From Thalassotalea euphylliae (GTDB lineage Bacteria > Pseudomonadota > Gammaproteobacteria > Enterobacterales > Alteromonadaceae), in assembly GCF_003390375.1 (NCBI RefSeq), contig NZ_QUOT01000001.1:3844001-3908000 (forward strand): a DNA stretch of 64,000 nt, in the 5' to 3' direction. The position numbers and the translations under genes were made by a program. Under the pieces are notes generated by a model. The model made no database searches and was not told the DNA's origin. It worked only from the letters and a program-made list of their open reading frames with translations. This document shows, one piece after another, positions 56,217 through 64,000 of the stretch (its first letter is position 1; every line of letters begins with the position of its first letter).

Positions 56217-57431
56217 ATGAAACGTGTCGTGATCACAGGATTGGGTGTTGTATCAAGTATAGGTAATGACGCCAAGGAAGTTTTAACATCATTAAAAACA
56301 GGGCGCTCTGGTATTACTCGCTCAGAAAGCTTCGCCGAAGTTGGCTTGCGCAGCCAAGTTTGGGGCAAACCAGAAATTACCTTAAAAGACCACATCGATC
56401 GCAAAGCGATGCGTTTTATGGGCGATGCCTCTGCTTACGCATACATTGCAATGAATCAAGCCATTGAAGACGCAAAATTAACACCAGAACAAGTTTCGAA
56501 TATTCGCACTGGTATTGTTGCTGGCTCTGGTGGCGCATCATCGGCAAACGTGGTTTCGTCAGCAGATACTTTACGTGAAAAAGGCGTAAAACGTGTTGGT
56601 CCTTATGCCGTGCCTAAAACCATGTCGAGCACGATTTCTGCGTGTTTAGCAACACCGTTCAAAATTCTTGGTGTGAACTATTCAATTAGTTCCGCTTGCG
56701 CAACATCAGCGCACTGTATTGGTCATGCAATGGAGCTTATTCAGTTAGGTAAGCAAGACATCGTATTTGCAGGCGGTGGTGAAGAAGTGGACTGGTCACT
56801 CGCCATGATGTTTGACGGTATGGGCGCTTTATCTACCAAGTACAACGAAACACCAGAGCAAGCTTCTCGTACCTATGATGCAGATCGCGATGGCTTTGTT
56901 ATTTCAGGTGGCGGCGGTATGGTCGTAGTTGAAGAACTTGAACACGCGCTTGCACGTGGTGCCCATATTTATGCTGAAATAGTAGGCTATGGCGCAACTT
57001 CAGATGGTTACGACATGGTGGCCCCAAGTGGTGAAGGTGCTGTGCGCTGTATGGAAATGGCTATGCAAGATGTTGAAGGTGACATTGATTACTTAAACAC
57101 CCATGGCACTTCAACGCCAGTTGGTGATGTGAAAGAGCTAGGTGCGATTCAACAAGTATTTGGTGAAAAGTCGCCGATGATCAGTGCGACCAAAGCCATG
57201 ACTGGCCACGCACTTGGCGCTGCTGGTGTACACGAAGCTATTTACTCAATCTTGATGATGGAAAACAACTTTGTTGCGCCATCAATCAATGTCAACAACT
57301 TAGATGAAGAAGCACAGGGCTTGAACATCGTTACTGAAGCGCAAGATGCAGAGCTGAACTTAGTGATGTCAAACAGCTTTGGTTTTGGTGGTACAAACTC
57401 AACACTTGTGATGAAAAAATATCAATCATAA
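56217..57431 (+). CDS. fabB: Beta-ketoacyl-ACP synthase I FabB
   Basis: This 404-residue condensing enzyme of type II fatty-acid synthesis is required for unsaturated fatty acids. The catalytic Cys lies in [12 protein letters not shown] (about 163), and the two His in [11 protein letters not shown] (about 298) and [12 protein letters not shown] (about 333). [10 protein letters not shown] ends the protein. It is divergent from mnmC, as in E. coli. A hairpin terminator follows at about 57517. Confidence 0.97.
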   Translation: MKRVVITGLGVVSSIGNDAKEVLTSLKTGRSGITRSESFAEVGLRSQVWGKPEITLKDHIDRKAMRFMGDASAYAYIAMNQAIEDAKLTPEQVSNIRTGIVAGSGGASSANVVSSADTLREKGVKRVGPYAVPKTMSSTISACLATPFKILGVNYSISSACATSAHCIGHAMELIQLGKQDIVFAGGGEEVDWSLAMMFDGMGALSTKYNETPEQASRTYDADRDGFVISGGGGMVVVEELEHALARGAHIYAEIVGYGATSDGYDMVAPSGEGAVRCMEMAMQDVEGDIDYLNTHGTSTPVGDVKELGAIQQVFGEKSPMISATKAMTGHALGAAGVHEAIYSILMMENNFVAPSINVNNLDEEAQGLNIVTEAQDAELNLVMSNSFGFGGTNSTLVMKKYQS

Positions 57432-57516
57432 GTGGATTAGCTTTTCACCTGTAAAGGTAGCATCGGTTTAGTCGGTTAATTTTATAGTTTATAAGATTGA
57501 TACTAAACCGTAACGT

Positions 57517-57554
57517 AAGCCCCGTTAGCCCAATTTTTATGGGTTACGGGGCTT
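57517..57554 (+). terminator. Probable terminator of fabB
   Basis: AAGCCCCGTTAGCCC and GGGTTACGGGGCTT form a stem with one bulge around a 9-base loop. Only a short T-rich stretch follows, so it may be leaky. Confidence 0.7.
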
Positions 57555-57742
57555 CTTAACAATAACGCCCACTCAAAATGAAGCGCAGTTCATTGCTCTG
57601 TTTATATATTGCAAACTACACAGTCCCTTGTTTGTATTGTCACTGTTTCTAGAGAAATACCGAAAATCACTCGATTGTCGATATCCGAATCAAAATTGAT
57701 TTAGTATCATGAGGTTAGTCTTTTTTTGATGATGGATGGACA

Positions 57743-58483
57743 GTGCAGGAACAACAAACTCATTGGCAGAAATGCAAACTATATTTCACTCGGCTGGCCA
57801 TTAAGCTCGCGATGCGTTTTAAGTGGCTTAAAGCGGCTCGTTATAGCCAAGATGAGTTAAATGAGTTGCTCGCTGCCAACTTTCCACAAACCATCCCATT
57901 ACCTATCGCCAATAGTCAGGGAGAGCTGACAATACTTAATGCTGAGCTGACGATGCCCCTAGCGCAAGATAAACTGCATATTCAACTGCTTTGTGCCATG
58001 AATATTAGTGTCGCGCAGCGCGACATTTATCGTGCCCATTTGGTTGCCACAGGCAGTGTGCTGCCTTATTTCGACACCGAAGAGCGGGTAATACGAATTC
58101 GAGACATGCAGCTGGCTGAAATTCGCTTAGTGAACGATGATTATGCTTTTATTGGCTCAACAACAGACTTAGTGACCTTGTTTATGCCAAAGCCGTTCAA
58201 GTACTTGTTGCTAAGTACTGTGAAATTAACCTTTTCGCTGCTTAAAGGCGTTGTGCCTAACGACCTATTGAATTACTTAACTCTTTACTCGTCGGGCAGT
58301 AAGCAACGAGTGCTCGACTATCATAAACCAGAAATAGAAAACACCTTGGTCGATAAAGTAGAGCAAGAAGACTGGTTTTACGAGCTTGATGAAAGTGACT
58401 TTGAAGAGCAGATATTTGCTGAATACGGTCAACATATTGCAGTTGAAGATGGGCACTTAGTGTTTAAGTTTTATCTAGACTAA
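57743..58483 (+). CDS. DUF1439-like protein of unknown function
   Basis: This 246-residue protein begins with GTG and has an amphipathic N-terminal region. The stretch YSQDELNELLAANFPQTIPL followed by LTMPLAQDKLHIQLLCAMNISV resembles the DUF1439/YceB pattern, but the match is by eye and uncertain. An acidic C-terminal tail (DELDESDFEEQIF-like) follows. No lipobox or classical signal peptide is seen. Its stop codon is the first bases of repeat copy 3. Confidence 0.6.
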   Translation: MQEQQTHWQKCKLYFTRLAIKLAMRFKWLKAARYSQDELNELLAANFPQTIPLPIANSQGELTILNAELTMPLAQDKLHIQLLCAMNISVAQRDIYRAHLVATGSVLPYFDTEERVIRIRDMQLAEIRLVNDDYAFIGSTTDLVTLFMPKPFKYLLLSTVKLTFSLLKGVVPNDLLNYLTLYSSGSKQRVLDYHKPEIENTLVDKVEQEDWFYELDESDFEEQIFAEYGQHIAVEDGHLVFKFYLD

Positions 58484-58729
58484 TACCAATTTCATTATTA
58501 CTTAATCTTTGTGACAGGTTAAAACGCTCATTAGCTAGGTTGTTATTTTTGAAATTAGAGCAACTAACTAGTTACCAAAAAATAGTGCTTGCCTAAATAG
58601 ATACTGTTACCTAGGTTTCGTATGTAGTTACTTAGGTGTAGCTACTTGGTTTTGCAGGGAGCATAAAGCCTGTGTTTATAAACCTTTTTCCCACCCCATA
58701 ATTGATCAATTCATTAATTCTATTGGCAC
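58483..58729 (+). repeat. Interspersed palindromic repeat, copy 3, with an internal insertion
   Basis: It starts with ATACCAATTTCATT and ends near CATTAATTCTATTGGCAC, and shares GGTTAAAACGCTCATTA, TTGTTATTTTTGAAATTAGA and AACCTTTTTCCCACCCCATA-like blocks with copies 1 and 2. About 90 extra bases lie in the centre. It is more diverged and its right terminus is decayed (ATTGGCAC for ATTGGTAT). Confidence 0.75.
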
Positions 58730-58732
58730 AAA

Positions 58733-58758
58733 AAAGGGTTAACTTAAGTTAACCCTTT
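58733..58758 (-). terminator. Perfect 26-bp palindrome, terminator of the WS/DGAT gene
   Basis: AAAGGGTTAACTT is followed directly by its complement with no loop bases. On the minus strand a run of T follows, so it should terminate the acyltransferase transcript. Confidence 0.75.
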
Positions 58759-58856
58759 CAAATAGAGGAAGTGGTAAATTGAATGCCTGTTTGGATTCAA
58801 CGCCAGTGATGCAAAATAACGCACATAAGGGGCATTATGTGCGAGTAGCATATCCG

Positions 58857-60317
58857 TTAGGCAACATTCACTTTGTTGTCCTGAAATTCGTCTTCAATCA
58901 CGCATTGCGAGCCAAATCTAGCTAACTCGCCAAGATCATCAGTGGTTAACTCAGGGTTGTTAACACTGTCTGATAAGAGTTCAAATGCCTCCTGAAAATA
59001 GCTAGCAAGTGGCTCGAGAGATTTAATTTTTCTGTCAGAGCATACTAAACCTATTTCTGCTTTATCGCGGTAAGTAAGTAGCGTGATGTTAACGCCACCA
59101 CCCGGCGTTAACACCGAGATTGGGTAAAAGTTATTAACGCGACTGCCACCAAAGTAAAGATCTTGTCTTGGGCCTGGTACATTGGAAATCAGAATATTAC
59201 CAATAGGGCGATGCAAATCTGACAACTTTAACGCTTCAAAAACTAACGCAAACCCTTGAATCACGATAGTGTAAGCGGTGAGCGCTGCCGGGTTGATACG
59301 GCGTGCTACTTTTTTCACTATGCTGTGATTTTCAATAATTTGACGTAAGCGGCGATATGGGTCTTTTTGGCCATAAGCTAGCTGTACTGGCAAAATGGCA
59401 ATTTTATTACCACCAGCGGCTTCTCCTGGGCGGCGCAAGTTGATTGGCATTTGCGTGATCAATGGCCGACCAAATTGTTGACCATGATCTTTTAAGAATT
59501 TATGGACCCCAATATCAAAGCAACAGAGGAAAACTTCATTCACAGATGCCCTCAGTTGAATAGCCAACTTCTTAACCTCAGTAAAGTCCAAGTGGGTAGT
59601 GGCTACCACTCTACCAGCAGTAACTTGGCCTGTTAGCATGGTTTTAGTGCCCGCAAACGGGATTGGCATGTAAACAGGGTTTATTCGCAAGATCTTCAGC
59701 AGCAAGAAGAAGGTAATAATGCCTAAGTTTACAACTGTCACTAAACTGAGCCAAAGTGCTTTGATCGCTACCGCAAATGGGTTTTGTGCCACTCTTGGCT
59801 TAGATTCTCGTGGTTTTGCCCAAAACGGAATAAACTCTTCGTCGGCACTTTTGGGATATGCCGCTTGTAACCAAGTGATCAACGATGCGCCGTCGCCATA
59901 CATATGATGAATTTTGAAGTAAATGGCAAACTCTTGACTATCAGGTGCTTCAATAATATGCAGTTGCCACAACGGTTTATCGCGATCAAGCATAGGCTCG
60001 TGTAGCTTGGCCGTGAAATTATGCAGCGCGACTTTGTCTTTGATATCCTCAACTTGATGAAACTTAACGTGGTATTCCATGTTAAGGCTGCTTACCGCTT
60101 TAAACCTAAGCGCGATATGACCAAATGCAATAACCCGTTGATTATAAGGCGCAACCCCTTGATCGTGCTGCCTTAACTTATTGGCAAGCTGCTGACAATA
60201 GTCGTCAGCCGCGCCTTCTGGCTTAGTTAATATTTGTAAACACGCGACGTGTTTAGGGTTATCAGTTGTCTCGGTGAGCCAAAACGAGCGATCTAGTAAG
60301 GATAATCTTTTTGCCAT
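58857..60317 (-). CDS. Wax ester synthase / diacylglycerol acyltransferase (WS/DGAT)
   Basis: This 486-residue acyltransferase of the WS/DGAT family makes wax esters or triacylglycerols as storage lipid. It has the catalytic HHxxxDG motif as HHMYGDG (about 138-144), the N-terminal LSLLDRSFW block with its acyl-acceptor region, and the C-terminal ISNVPGPRQDLYFGGSRV motif. A hydrophobic stretch (about 190-215) could associate with the membrane. The TetR gene lies upstream on the same strand. Confidence 0.93.
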   Translation of the reverse strand: MAKRLSLLDRSFWLTETTDNPKHVACLQILTKPEGAADDYCQQLANKLRQHDQGVAPYNQRVIAFGHIALRFKAVSSLNMEYHVKFHQVEDIKDKVALHNFTAKLHEPMLDRDKPLWQLHIIEAPDSQEFAIYFKIHHMYGDGASLITWLQAAYPKSADEEFIPFWAKPRESKPRVAQNPFAVAIKALWLSLVTVVNLGIITFFLLLKILRINPVYMPIPFAGTKTMLTGQVTAGRVVATTHLDFTEVKKLAIQLRASVNEVFLCCFDIGVHKFLKDHGQQFGRPLITQMPINLRRPGEAAGGNKIAILPVQLAYGQKDPYRRLRQIIENHSIVKKVARRINPAALTAYTIVIQGFALVFEALKLSDLHRPIGNILISNVPGPRQDLYFGGSRVNNFYPISVLTPGGGVNITLLTYRDKAEIGLVCSDRKIKSLEPLASYFQEAFELLSDSVNNPELTTDDLGELARFGSQCVIEDEFQDNKVNVA

Positions 60318-60457
60318 AATAACTTCCTCTTAGTTATGGGTTTACTACATGCTTTTTGTTTGCCAATTACTATTTATTTGTCGATTAGTTCTTTACTAAT
60401 CATAGTTGCCATCTTCATTATTGGTGCACCTGGCGCCAAAAGAATGAAAATAGCAGG

Positions 60458-61141
60458 TCAAGAAGTGGCGAGCTTCTCTAACAAATTTTCGCCTTGCTGG
60501 TCATCACTGGAGTTTGCTGCCTGCCGACTAACCGCGGCAATGGCATCTGCGCGCTCTTGTTCATTAAGTGTTAAGTAAGGCGCAATCGCTTGATAAATCC
60601 AACCAAGACTTTGCAAACTGGCGTCTTCCATCGCCACGTCTTTACTGGTTAAGTGAAAATAATTTTGCGATTGGGTGAAAATAAGTGTGATTAATTGCGT
60701 TAACGATCGTCGCTGCTCAGGTGTGGCTTGGAGAATTTGCTGCTCTTGAAAATGATCGAGAATGACGGCCACAGCCTGTTCTTTGCTTTTAAGTAGTTTA
60801 TTAAAATTACGCGAAATAGCTGGGTATTTCAGAATTAAATCGGTTGGATTGCGGTAAATAAATCGATAAATGTTACCGCTTTCTAATAACTGGTATAGGT
60901 AATAAAAGAAGCTTTCAATGGTGAGTTTGTCGCTACTGGGAGAAACCAATATTTTACTGGTTTTAGCTAGATAAATATCAAACAGGGCGCTGACAATTAC
61001 TTCCTTACCACGGAAGTGGTAGTACAAATTGCCAGGGCTAATATCCAACTCAAGAGCGATGTCGACACAGGTGACATTCGCCTCTCCTTGCTGGTTAAAT
61101 AACTCTAGGCTAGTCAGCAGAATTTTTTCTGCTGTTTTCAT
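60458..61141 (-). CDS. TetR-family transcriptional regulator
   Basis: This 227-residue TetR regulator has an N-terminal helix-turn-helix (about 1-50) with AEKILLTSLELFNQQGEANVTCVDIALELDISPGNLYYHFRGK, and a helical ligand-binding domain. It lies upstream of the WS/DGAT gene on the same strand with 140 bases between. It may control storage-lipid genes, perhaps sensing acyl-CoA; the ligand is not known. Confidence 0.9.
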   Translation of the reverse strand: MKTAEKILLTSLELFNQQGEANVTCVDIALELDISPGNLYYHFRGKEVIVSALFDIYLAKTSKILVSPSSDKLTIESFFYYLYQLLESGNIYRFIYRNPTDLILKYPAISRNFNKLLKSKEQAVAVILDHFQEQQILQATPEQRRSLTQLITLIFTQSQNYFHLTSKDVAMEDASLQSLGWIYQAIAPYLTLNEQERADAIAAVSRQAANSSDDQQGENLLEKLATS

Positions 61142-61219
61142 TGTTCTTTATCCATTATCAGAACCCCTATTTCATGTTTACCTTGGTCAACGTCCTTTAT
61201 TGAGCATAGGCTTACATTG

Positions 61220-62437
61220 CTATGTTGGCATAAAAATATACATCAGCTGTATTACGCCAGCTAAGCCACCTAGCACAGAGCCAGTGACTATTAATTTCCA
61301 CTCGTCTTGCTTGTATGCTGGTCGCAGCACATTTTCAAACTCTGCTGGAGACAACGACTGCATTTTTTCGCGTAAATCATCGCCAATATTGAGTGCCGAA
61401 TCGGCGTAGTCGTGCATATAAAGCAAGAATTTTTCTGAGCTATCAAAAATGCGTTTTACCGCGAGCGCTTTCATTTTGAAATAATTGTCGGCACCTAAGC
61501 CAAGACCAATATAAGGTTGACCAATAGCAACATAGCGTTCTATGGCGTCATTGACATGCAGTTCAACAAGTTCCCAAAGTTGCTCGGCGCCAGAGCCATA
61601 AAGCACGGTACTAATGATGTTTTCCGAATTCATCAGTTTGCGCTCGATCAGATGTGAGTACACTTTGGCAACTTCATCTTGGCGCTTTAAAAACATACCT
61701 TGCAGATTCCAAGGACCAATTTTTATGGGATCTTTCGGTTCAAAAATGATTTGTAGGGCGATCCAGTTAGTTAGGTAGCCGACCAGTAGTCCACCAAGCG
61801 GTAAAATCCACCAATCCTGGAAGAAGTACCAACACACCATGGTCGGAATGCCTAGCAGAAAGCCAAAATACAAGCCTGAGCGGATAATAAAAGGGAATTC
61901 TTTGTTGCCAGCGGTCAAAAATATTTCGTTGATAAGGGCAGGGTGGGCGATTAGGTAATCAACGACTAATTCTTTGATATCGAGGATTTCGGTTGCATTG
62001 TGTTGAAAATCTCTGACTAGCTTTTCAACCACGTTGGGTATGTCTGCTTCAACGCGTGCGTAGACTAAATTTTTGCCTTGCGCGGGTAGTGATGCCCAGA
62101 CCTTAGGCGCGGACTCTTGCATCACATCATTGATGATTTTTCTCAGCACTTGCTTGAGGCGTCGCTCTATTGCTTGGCTGATTTTATCTGGCTCTAGACG
62201 AGAAACTAGGTCTTCAACACTCAATAACTTACCAAGTAGTAAGTCTACCGATATTTCCGCCATTTCTTTGCGTTTTTGGGGGATGAGGCCTTGCCAGCCA
62301 AGATAAGGTGCTTTGATGCCGACAAATTGAATGGGGTAAAACATCATTTTGACGGCGAGATAATTTGTAAGCCAACCAACAATCGCACTGACAATAGGGA
62401 TTAATAAAAGTAATTGGTGCTCAATGATCCATTCCAT
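61220..62437 (-). CDS. DUF445 family membrane protein
   Basis: This protein of about 405 residues belongs to the DUF445/YheB-like family. It has an N-terminal membrane segment containing LLLIPIVSAIVGWLTNYLAVKMMFYP, a repeat of that motif later as LPLGGLLVGYLTNWIALQIIFEP (about 215-240), long helices and a C-terminal membrane segment. The two internal motifs GWLTNYLAVKMMF and GYLTNWIALQIIF reveal an internal duplication. Function unknown. ATG at 62437 gives MEWIIEHQ; a TTG at 62473 is open too. Confidence 0.83.
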   Translation of the reverse strand: MEWIIEHQLLLLIPIVSAIVGWLTNYLAVKMMFYPIQFVGIKAPYLGWQGLIPQKRKEMAEISVDLLLGKLLSVEDLVSRLEPDKISQAIERRLKQVLRKIINDVMQESAPKVWASLPAQGKNLVYARVEADIPNVVEKLVRDFQHNATEILDIKELVVDYLIAHPALINEIFLTAGNKEFPFIIRSGLYFGFLLGIPTMVCWYFFQDWWILPLGGLLVGYLTNWIALQIIFEPKDPIKIGPWNLQGMFLKRQDEVAKVYSHLIERKLMNSENIISTVLYGSGAEQLWELVELHVNDAIERYVAIGQPYIGLGLGADNYFKMKALAVKRIFDSSEKFLLYMHDYADSALNIGDDLREKMQSLSPAEFENVLRPAYKQDEWKLIVTGSVLGGLAGVIQLMYIFMPT

Positions 62438-62473
62438 GCTTAAGTGCTGTACATCCTGACTCTGCGACTGCAA

Positions 62474-62860
62474 ACATATTTAAAATACAAAGTAATACAT
62501 AACCACTTCAACCGTGAAGTGTCAACGAAAAATATATTATATCCACTATTAGTATTGCAATTAAGGTAGGTTAATTTTATTCAACCATGATTTAAATCAA
62601 TAAAAAACAACAGATTAAAAATAACTTTTCATAAAACAGTCGTTACATGCGAGTTTGATTAAGAGATTAAGTTAATTTAATGTTAATGGCTGATTTTTAA
62701 GCTTATTTATGTCTTATTAATGGTATAAATAAGATTTATTTGTTTCAGTTACACACACGAAAGCCCTGATTACGCAGTAAAAATAACCAATATTAGGTGG
62801 TTATTTCTAGAAAATTCGCGTTTACTTCGGGGTAACTAACAAGCGGATGAGCGATATCGA
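62474..62860. other. Intergenic region upstream of the patatin-like gene
   Basis: About 390 A+T-rich bases between two divergent genes. No gene, tRNA or strong hairpin was recognised. It must hold promoters for the DUF445 gene and the patatin-like gene. Confidence 0.5.
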
Positions 62861-64000
62861 ATGAGTATTATGGCTAATAGAAAGTTAAACGAAGTTGAAG
62901 TTGCCATTGGAAACGCTAAAACCTACCAAGAATATAAAGAGGCCAGCCTAGAGCATGATAGGCTATCTGGGGCTGATGAGTGGCGCGCAGAAGAAACGTG
63001 TAAGCTTTACGATTACAGCTTGATTCGCAAACGTGTTAATCGTATTCGTGATGCGAAAGCAAAAAAAGACTCAGCGGGATTAATGTTTATTTTGCATGAA
63101 GGTATTCATGGAAATTTAGGCAACATTGCCAACCCTGAGCTTAATCGCTTTGCGCGCATTGGCACTAAAGTCTTGATTGAAGAGTTTTTGGATGAAGTGT
63201 GCTCTGCGATGGAGTTTATTTTTAATGCCAAAGATGAAGAAGTCGACTTCTACGATAAACTGGCATTTTTTGAAGAAACCGCCCATGCCTACGGCCAAAG
63301 CTGCTTAATGTTAAGTGGTGGCGCTAGCTTAGGCTTCTTTCATGTCGGCGTTATTCGCACGCTAACTGAACACAATTTAATGCCCAATGTAATATCGGGT
63401 GCTAGTGCGGGTTCCATTATGGCGTCACTTATCGCCACACGTACCGATGAAGAACTACTCGATATTTTGACCTCAGAATCCATTTACGAGCGCTTTCATC
63501 AATGGGGGGTATGGCAGGGCTTTTTAAAAGATTCGCTGTTTGACAGTACGAATTTAGAAAATGCGTTAATTGAATTATTCGATTTAACCACGTTCGAAGA
63601 AGCTTATTTGAAAACCGGGCGTCATGTAAGCGTGACGGTTTCGCCTGCTGACTTGCATCAATATTCACGCTTGTTAAATGCTCGCACGTCTCCCAATGCG
63701 ATTATCACGCAGGCGGTGCGTGCTTCTTGTGCCGTACCGTTTTTATTCTCACCAGTGCAATTAAAAGCAAAAAATCGCGCGGGTGAAATAGTGCCTTATA
63801 TCCCTAATCGCAAGTTTGCCGATGGCTCCGTAATGGCAGATATGCCCTTTAATCGCTTAGCTCGTTTGTACGGTGTGAACCACAGTATTGTAAGCCAAAT
63901 TAACCCACTAGCAGTGCCATTCTTACCGCGCACTAAGCAACATAGTACGGGTATTTTTGCGGTGACTAAGCGCCATGTTGCGAATATGGTTAAAACCAAT
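62861..64000 (+). CDS. Patatin-like phospholipase with N-terminal DUF3336, partial (runs off the window)
   Basis: The first 380 residues of a patatin-like lipase are visible; the frame is open to the last base and the stop lies outside the window. The N-terminal region (about 1-140) fits DUF3336, found in front of patatin domains of triacylglycerol lipases such as fungal Tgl and plant SDP1. The patatin domain has an oxyanion loop LSGGASLGFFHVG (about 149-161), the nucleophile elbow GASAG (about 179-183) and the catalytic dyad partner in FADGSVMADMPF (about 325-336). It probably releases fatty acids from storage lipid or phospholipid. Its start may be ATG 62861 or ATG 62870. Confidence 0.9.
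   Translation, partial: MSIMANRKLNEVEVAIGNAKTYQEYKEASLEHDRLSGADEWRAEETCKLYDYSLIRKRVNRIRDAKAKKDSAGLMFILHEGIHGNLGNIANPELNRFARIGTKVLIEEFLDEVCSAMEFIFNAKDEEVDFYDKLAFFEETAHAYGQSCLMLSGGASLGFFHVGVIRTLTEHNLMPNVISGASAGSIMASLIATRTDEELLDILTSESIYERFHQWGVWQGFLKDSLFDSTNLENALIELFDLTTFEEAYLKTGRHVSVTVSPADLHQYSRLLNARTSPNAIITQAVRASCAVPFLFSPVQLKAKNRAGEIVPYIPNRKFADGSVMADMPFNRLARLYGVNHSIVSQINPLAVPFLPRTKQHSTGIFAVTKRHVANMVKTN

Noticed and set aside
60336..60578. Plus-strand open frame with a hydrophobic start between WS/DGAT and tetR
   Set aside because: It runs antisense into the 3' end of the tetR gene and has no ribosome site; only the first 120 bases are intergenic.
1..64000. CRISPR arrays, tRNA or rRNA genes
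   Set aside because: No regularly spaced direct repeats and no tRNA-like fold apart from the tRNA-like domain of tmRNA were seen.

Overview
The window is a stretch of chromosome from a marine-type gammaproteobacterium. Three blocks keep a gene order familiar from Enterobacteria and Alteromonadales: lolCDE / comEC-lpxK-ycaR-kdsB; ssrA-smpB-ratA-rnfH / bamE-recN-nadK-grpE-dnaK-dnaJ; and epmC / yfcL-mnmC-fabB. Moderate A+T content, a large TonB-dependent receptor, NhaA, a wax-ester/triacylglycerol synthase and an interspersed palindromic repeat bounded by ATACCAATT/AATTGGTAT suggest Alteromonadales, probably Colwelliaceae (Colwellia/Thalassotalea-like). The family placement is an inference from gene order and protein flavour, not from a search.

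Layout. 0.3-9.1 kb: envelope genes (LolCDE lipoprotein release, a DUF2062 protein, ComEC, LpxK, Trm112-like YcaR, KdsB); msbA is absent from its usual place between comEC and lpxK. 9.1-19 kb: mixed metabolic genes (histone-deacetylase-family amidohydrolase, two short-chain dehydrogenases, KefF/KefC-type potassium efflux pair, a His-rich exported protein behind a Fur-box-like site, DUF3291, GNAT, alkyltransferase-like protein, alpha/beta hydrolase, TPR protein). Two inverted copies of the interspersed repeat flank the 16.6-19.0 kb part. 19-26 kb: an IbpA-type small heat-shock protein with a sigma-32-like promoter and a ROSE-like RNA thermometer, exported Tpx, a receiver-CheC-like regulator paired with a PAS-GGDEF diguanylate cyclase, a MarR regulator facing a membrane protein across a clean palindrome, a siderophore-interacting protein, and a second Hsp20 with a long polar tail. 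26-29 kb: SbtA-like bicarbonate permease with a small membrane protein, a divergent CbbR/CmpR-like LysR regulator and an HPF/RaiA-like protein; the same 17-bp sequence lies in front of the LysR gene and the HPF-like gene.

29-34 kb: a lipoprotein prolyl oligopeptidase, then an A+T-rich accessory cassette of three tightly packed genes (GHKL ATPase, STAS-like DUF4325 protein, protein with two terminal membrane segments) beside the 3' end of the tmRNA gene. This is the best candidate for an uncharacterised system in the window. 34-44.6 kb: trans-translation, outer-membrane assembly, SOS (RecN behind LexA-box-like sites) and heat-shock genes (grpE and dnaK each behind a near-consensus sigma-32 promoter). 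44.7-58.5 kb: two exported proteins of unknown function, an Lrp-type regulator divergent from nhaA, a TonB-dependent receptor, epmC with an ATP-NAD-kinase-like gene, yfcL, mnmC and fabB. 58.8-64 kb: WS/DGAT acyltransferase, TetR regulator, DUF445 membrane protein and a divergent patatin-like lipase running off the window end, together a plausible storage-lipid locus.

No tRNA, rRNA, CRISPR array, insertion sequence transposase or integrase gene was seen. Start codons were chosen from Shine-Dalgarno spacing and family N-termini. Identity, composition and structure statements are by eye, not computed.
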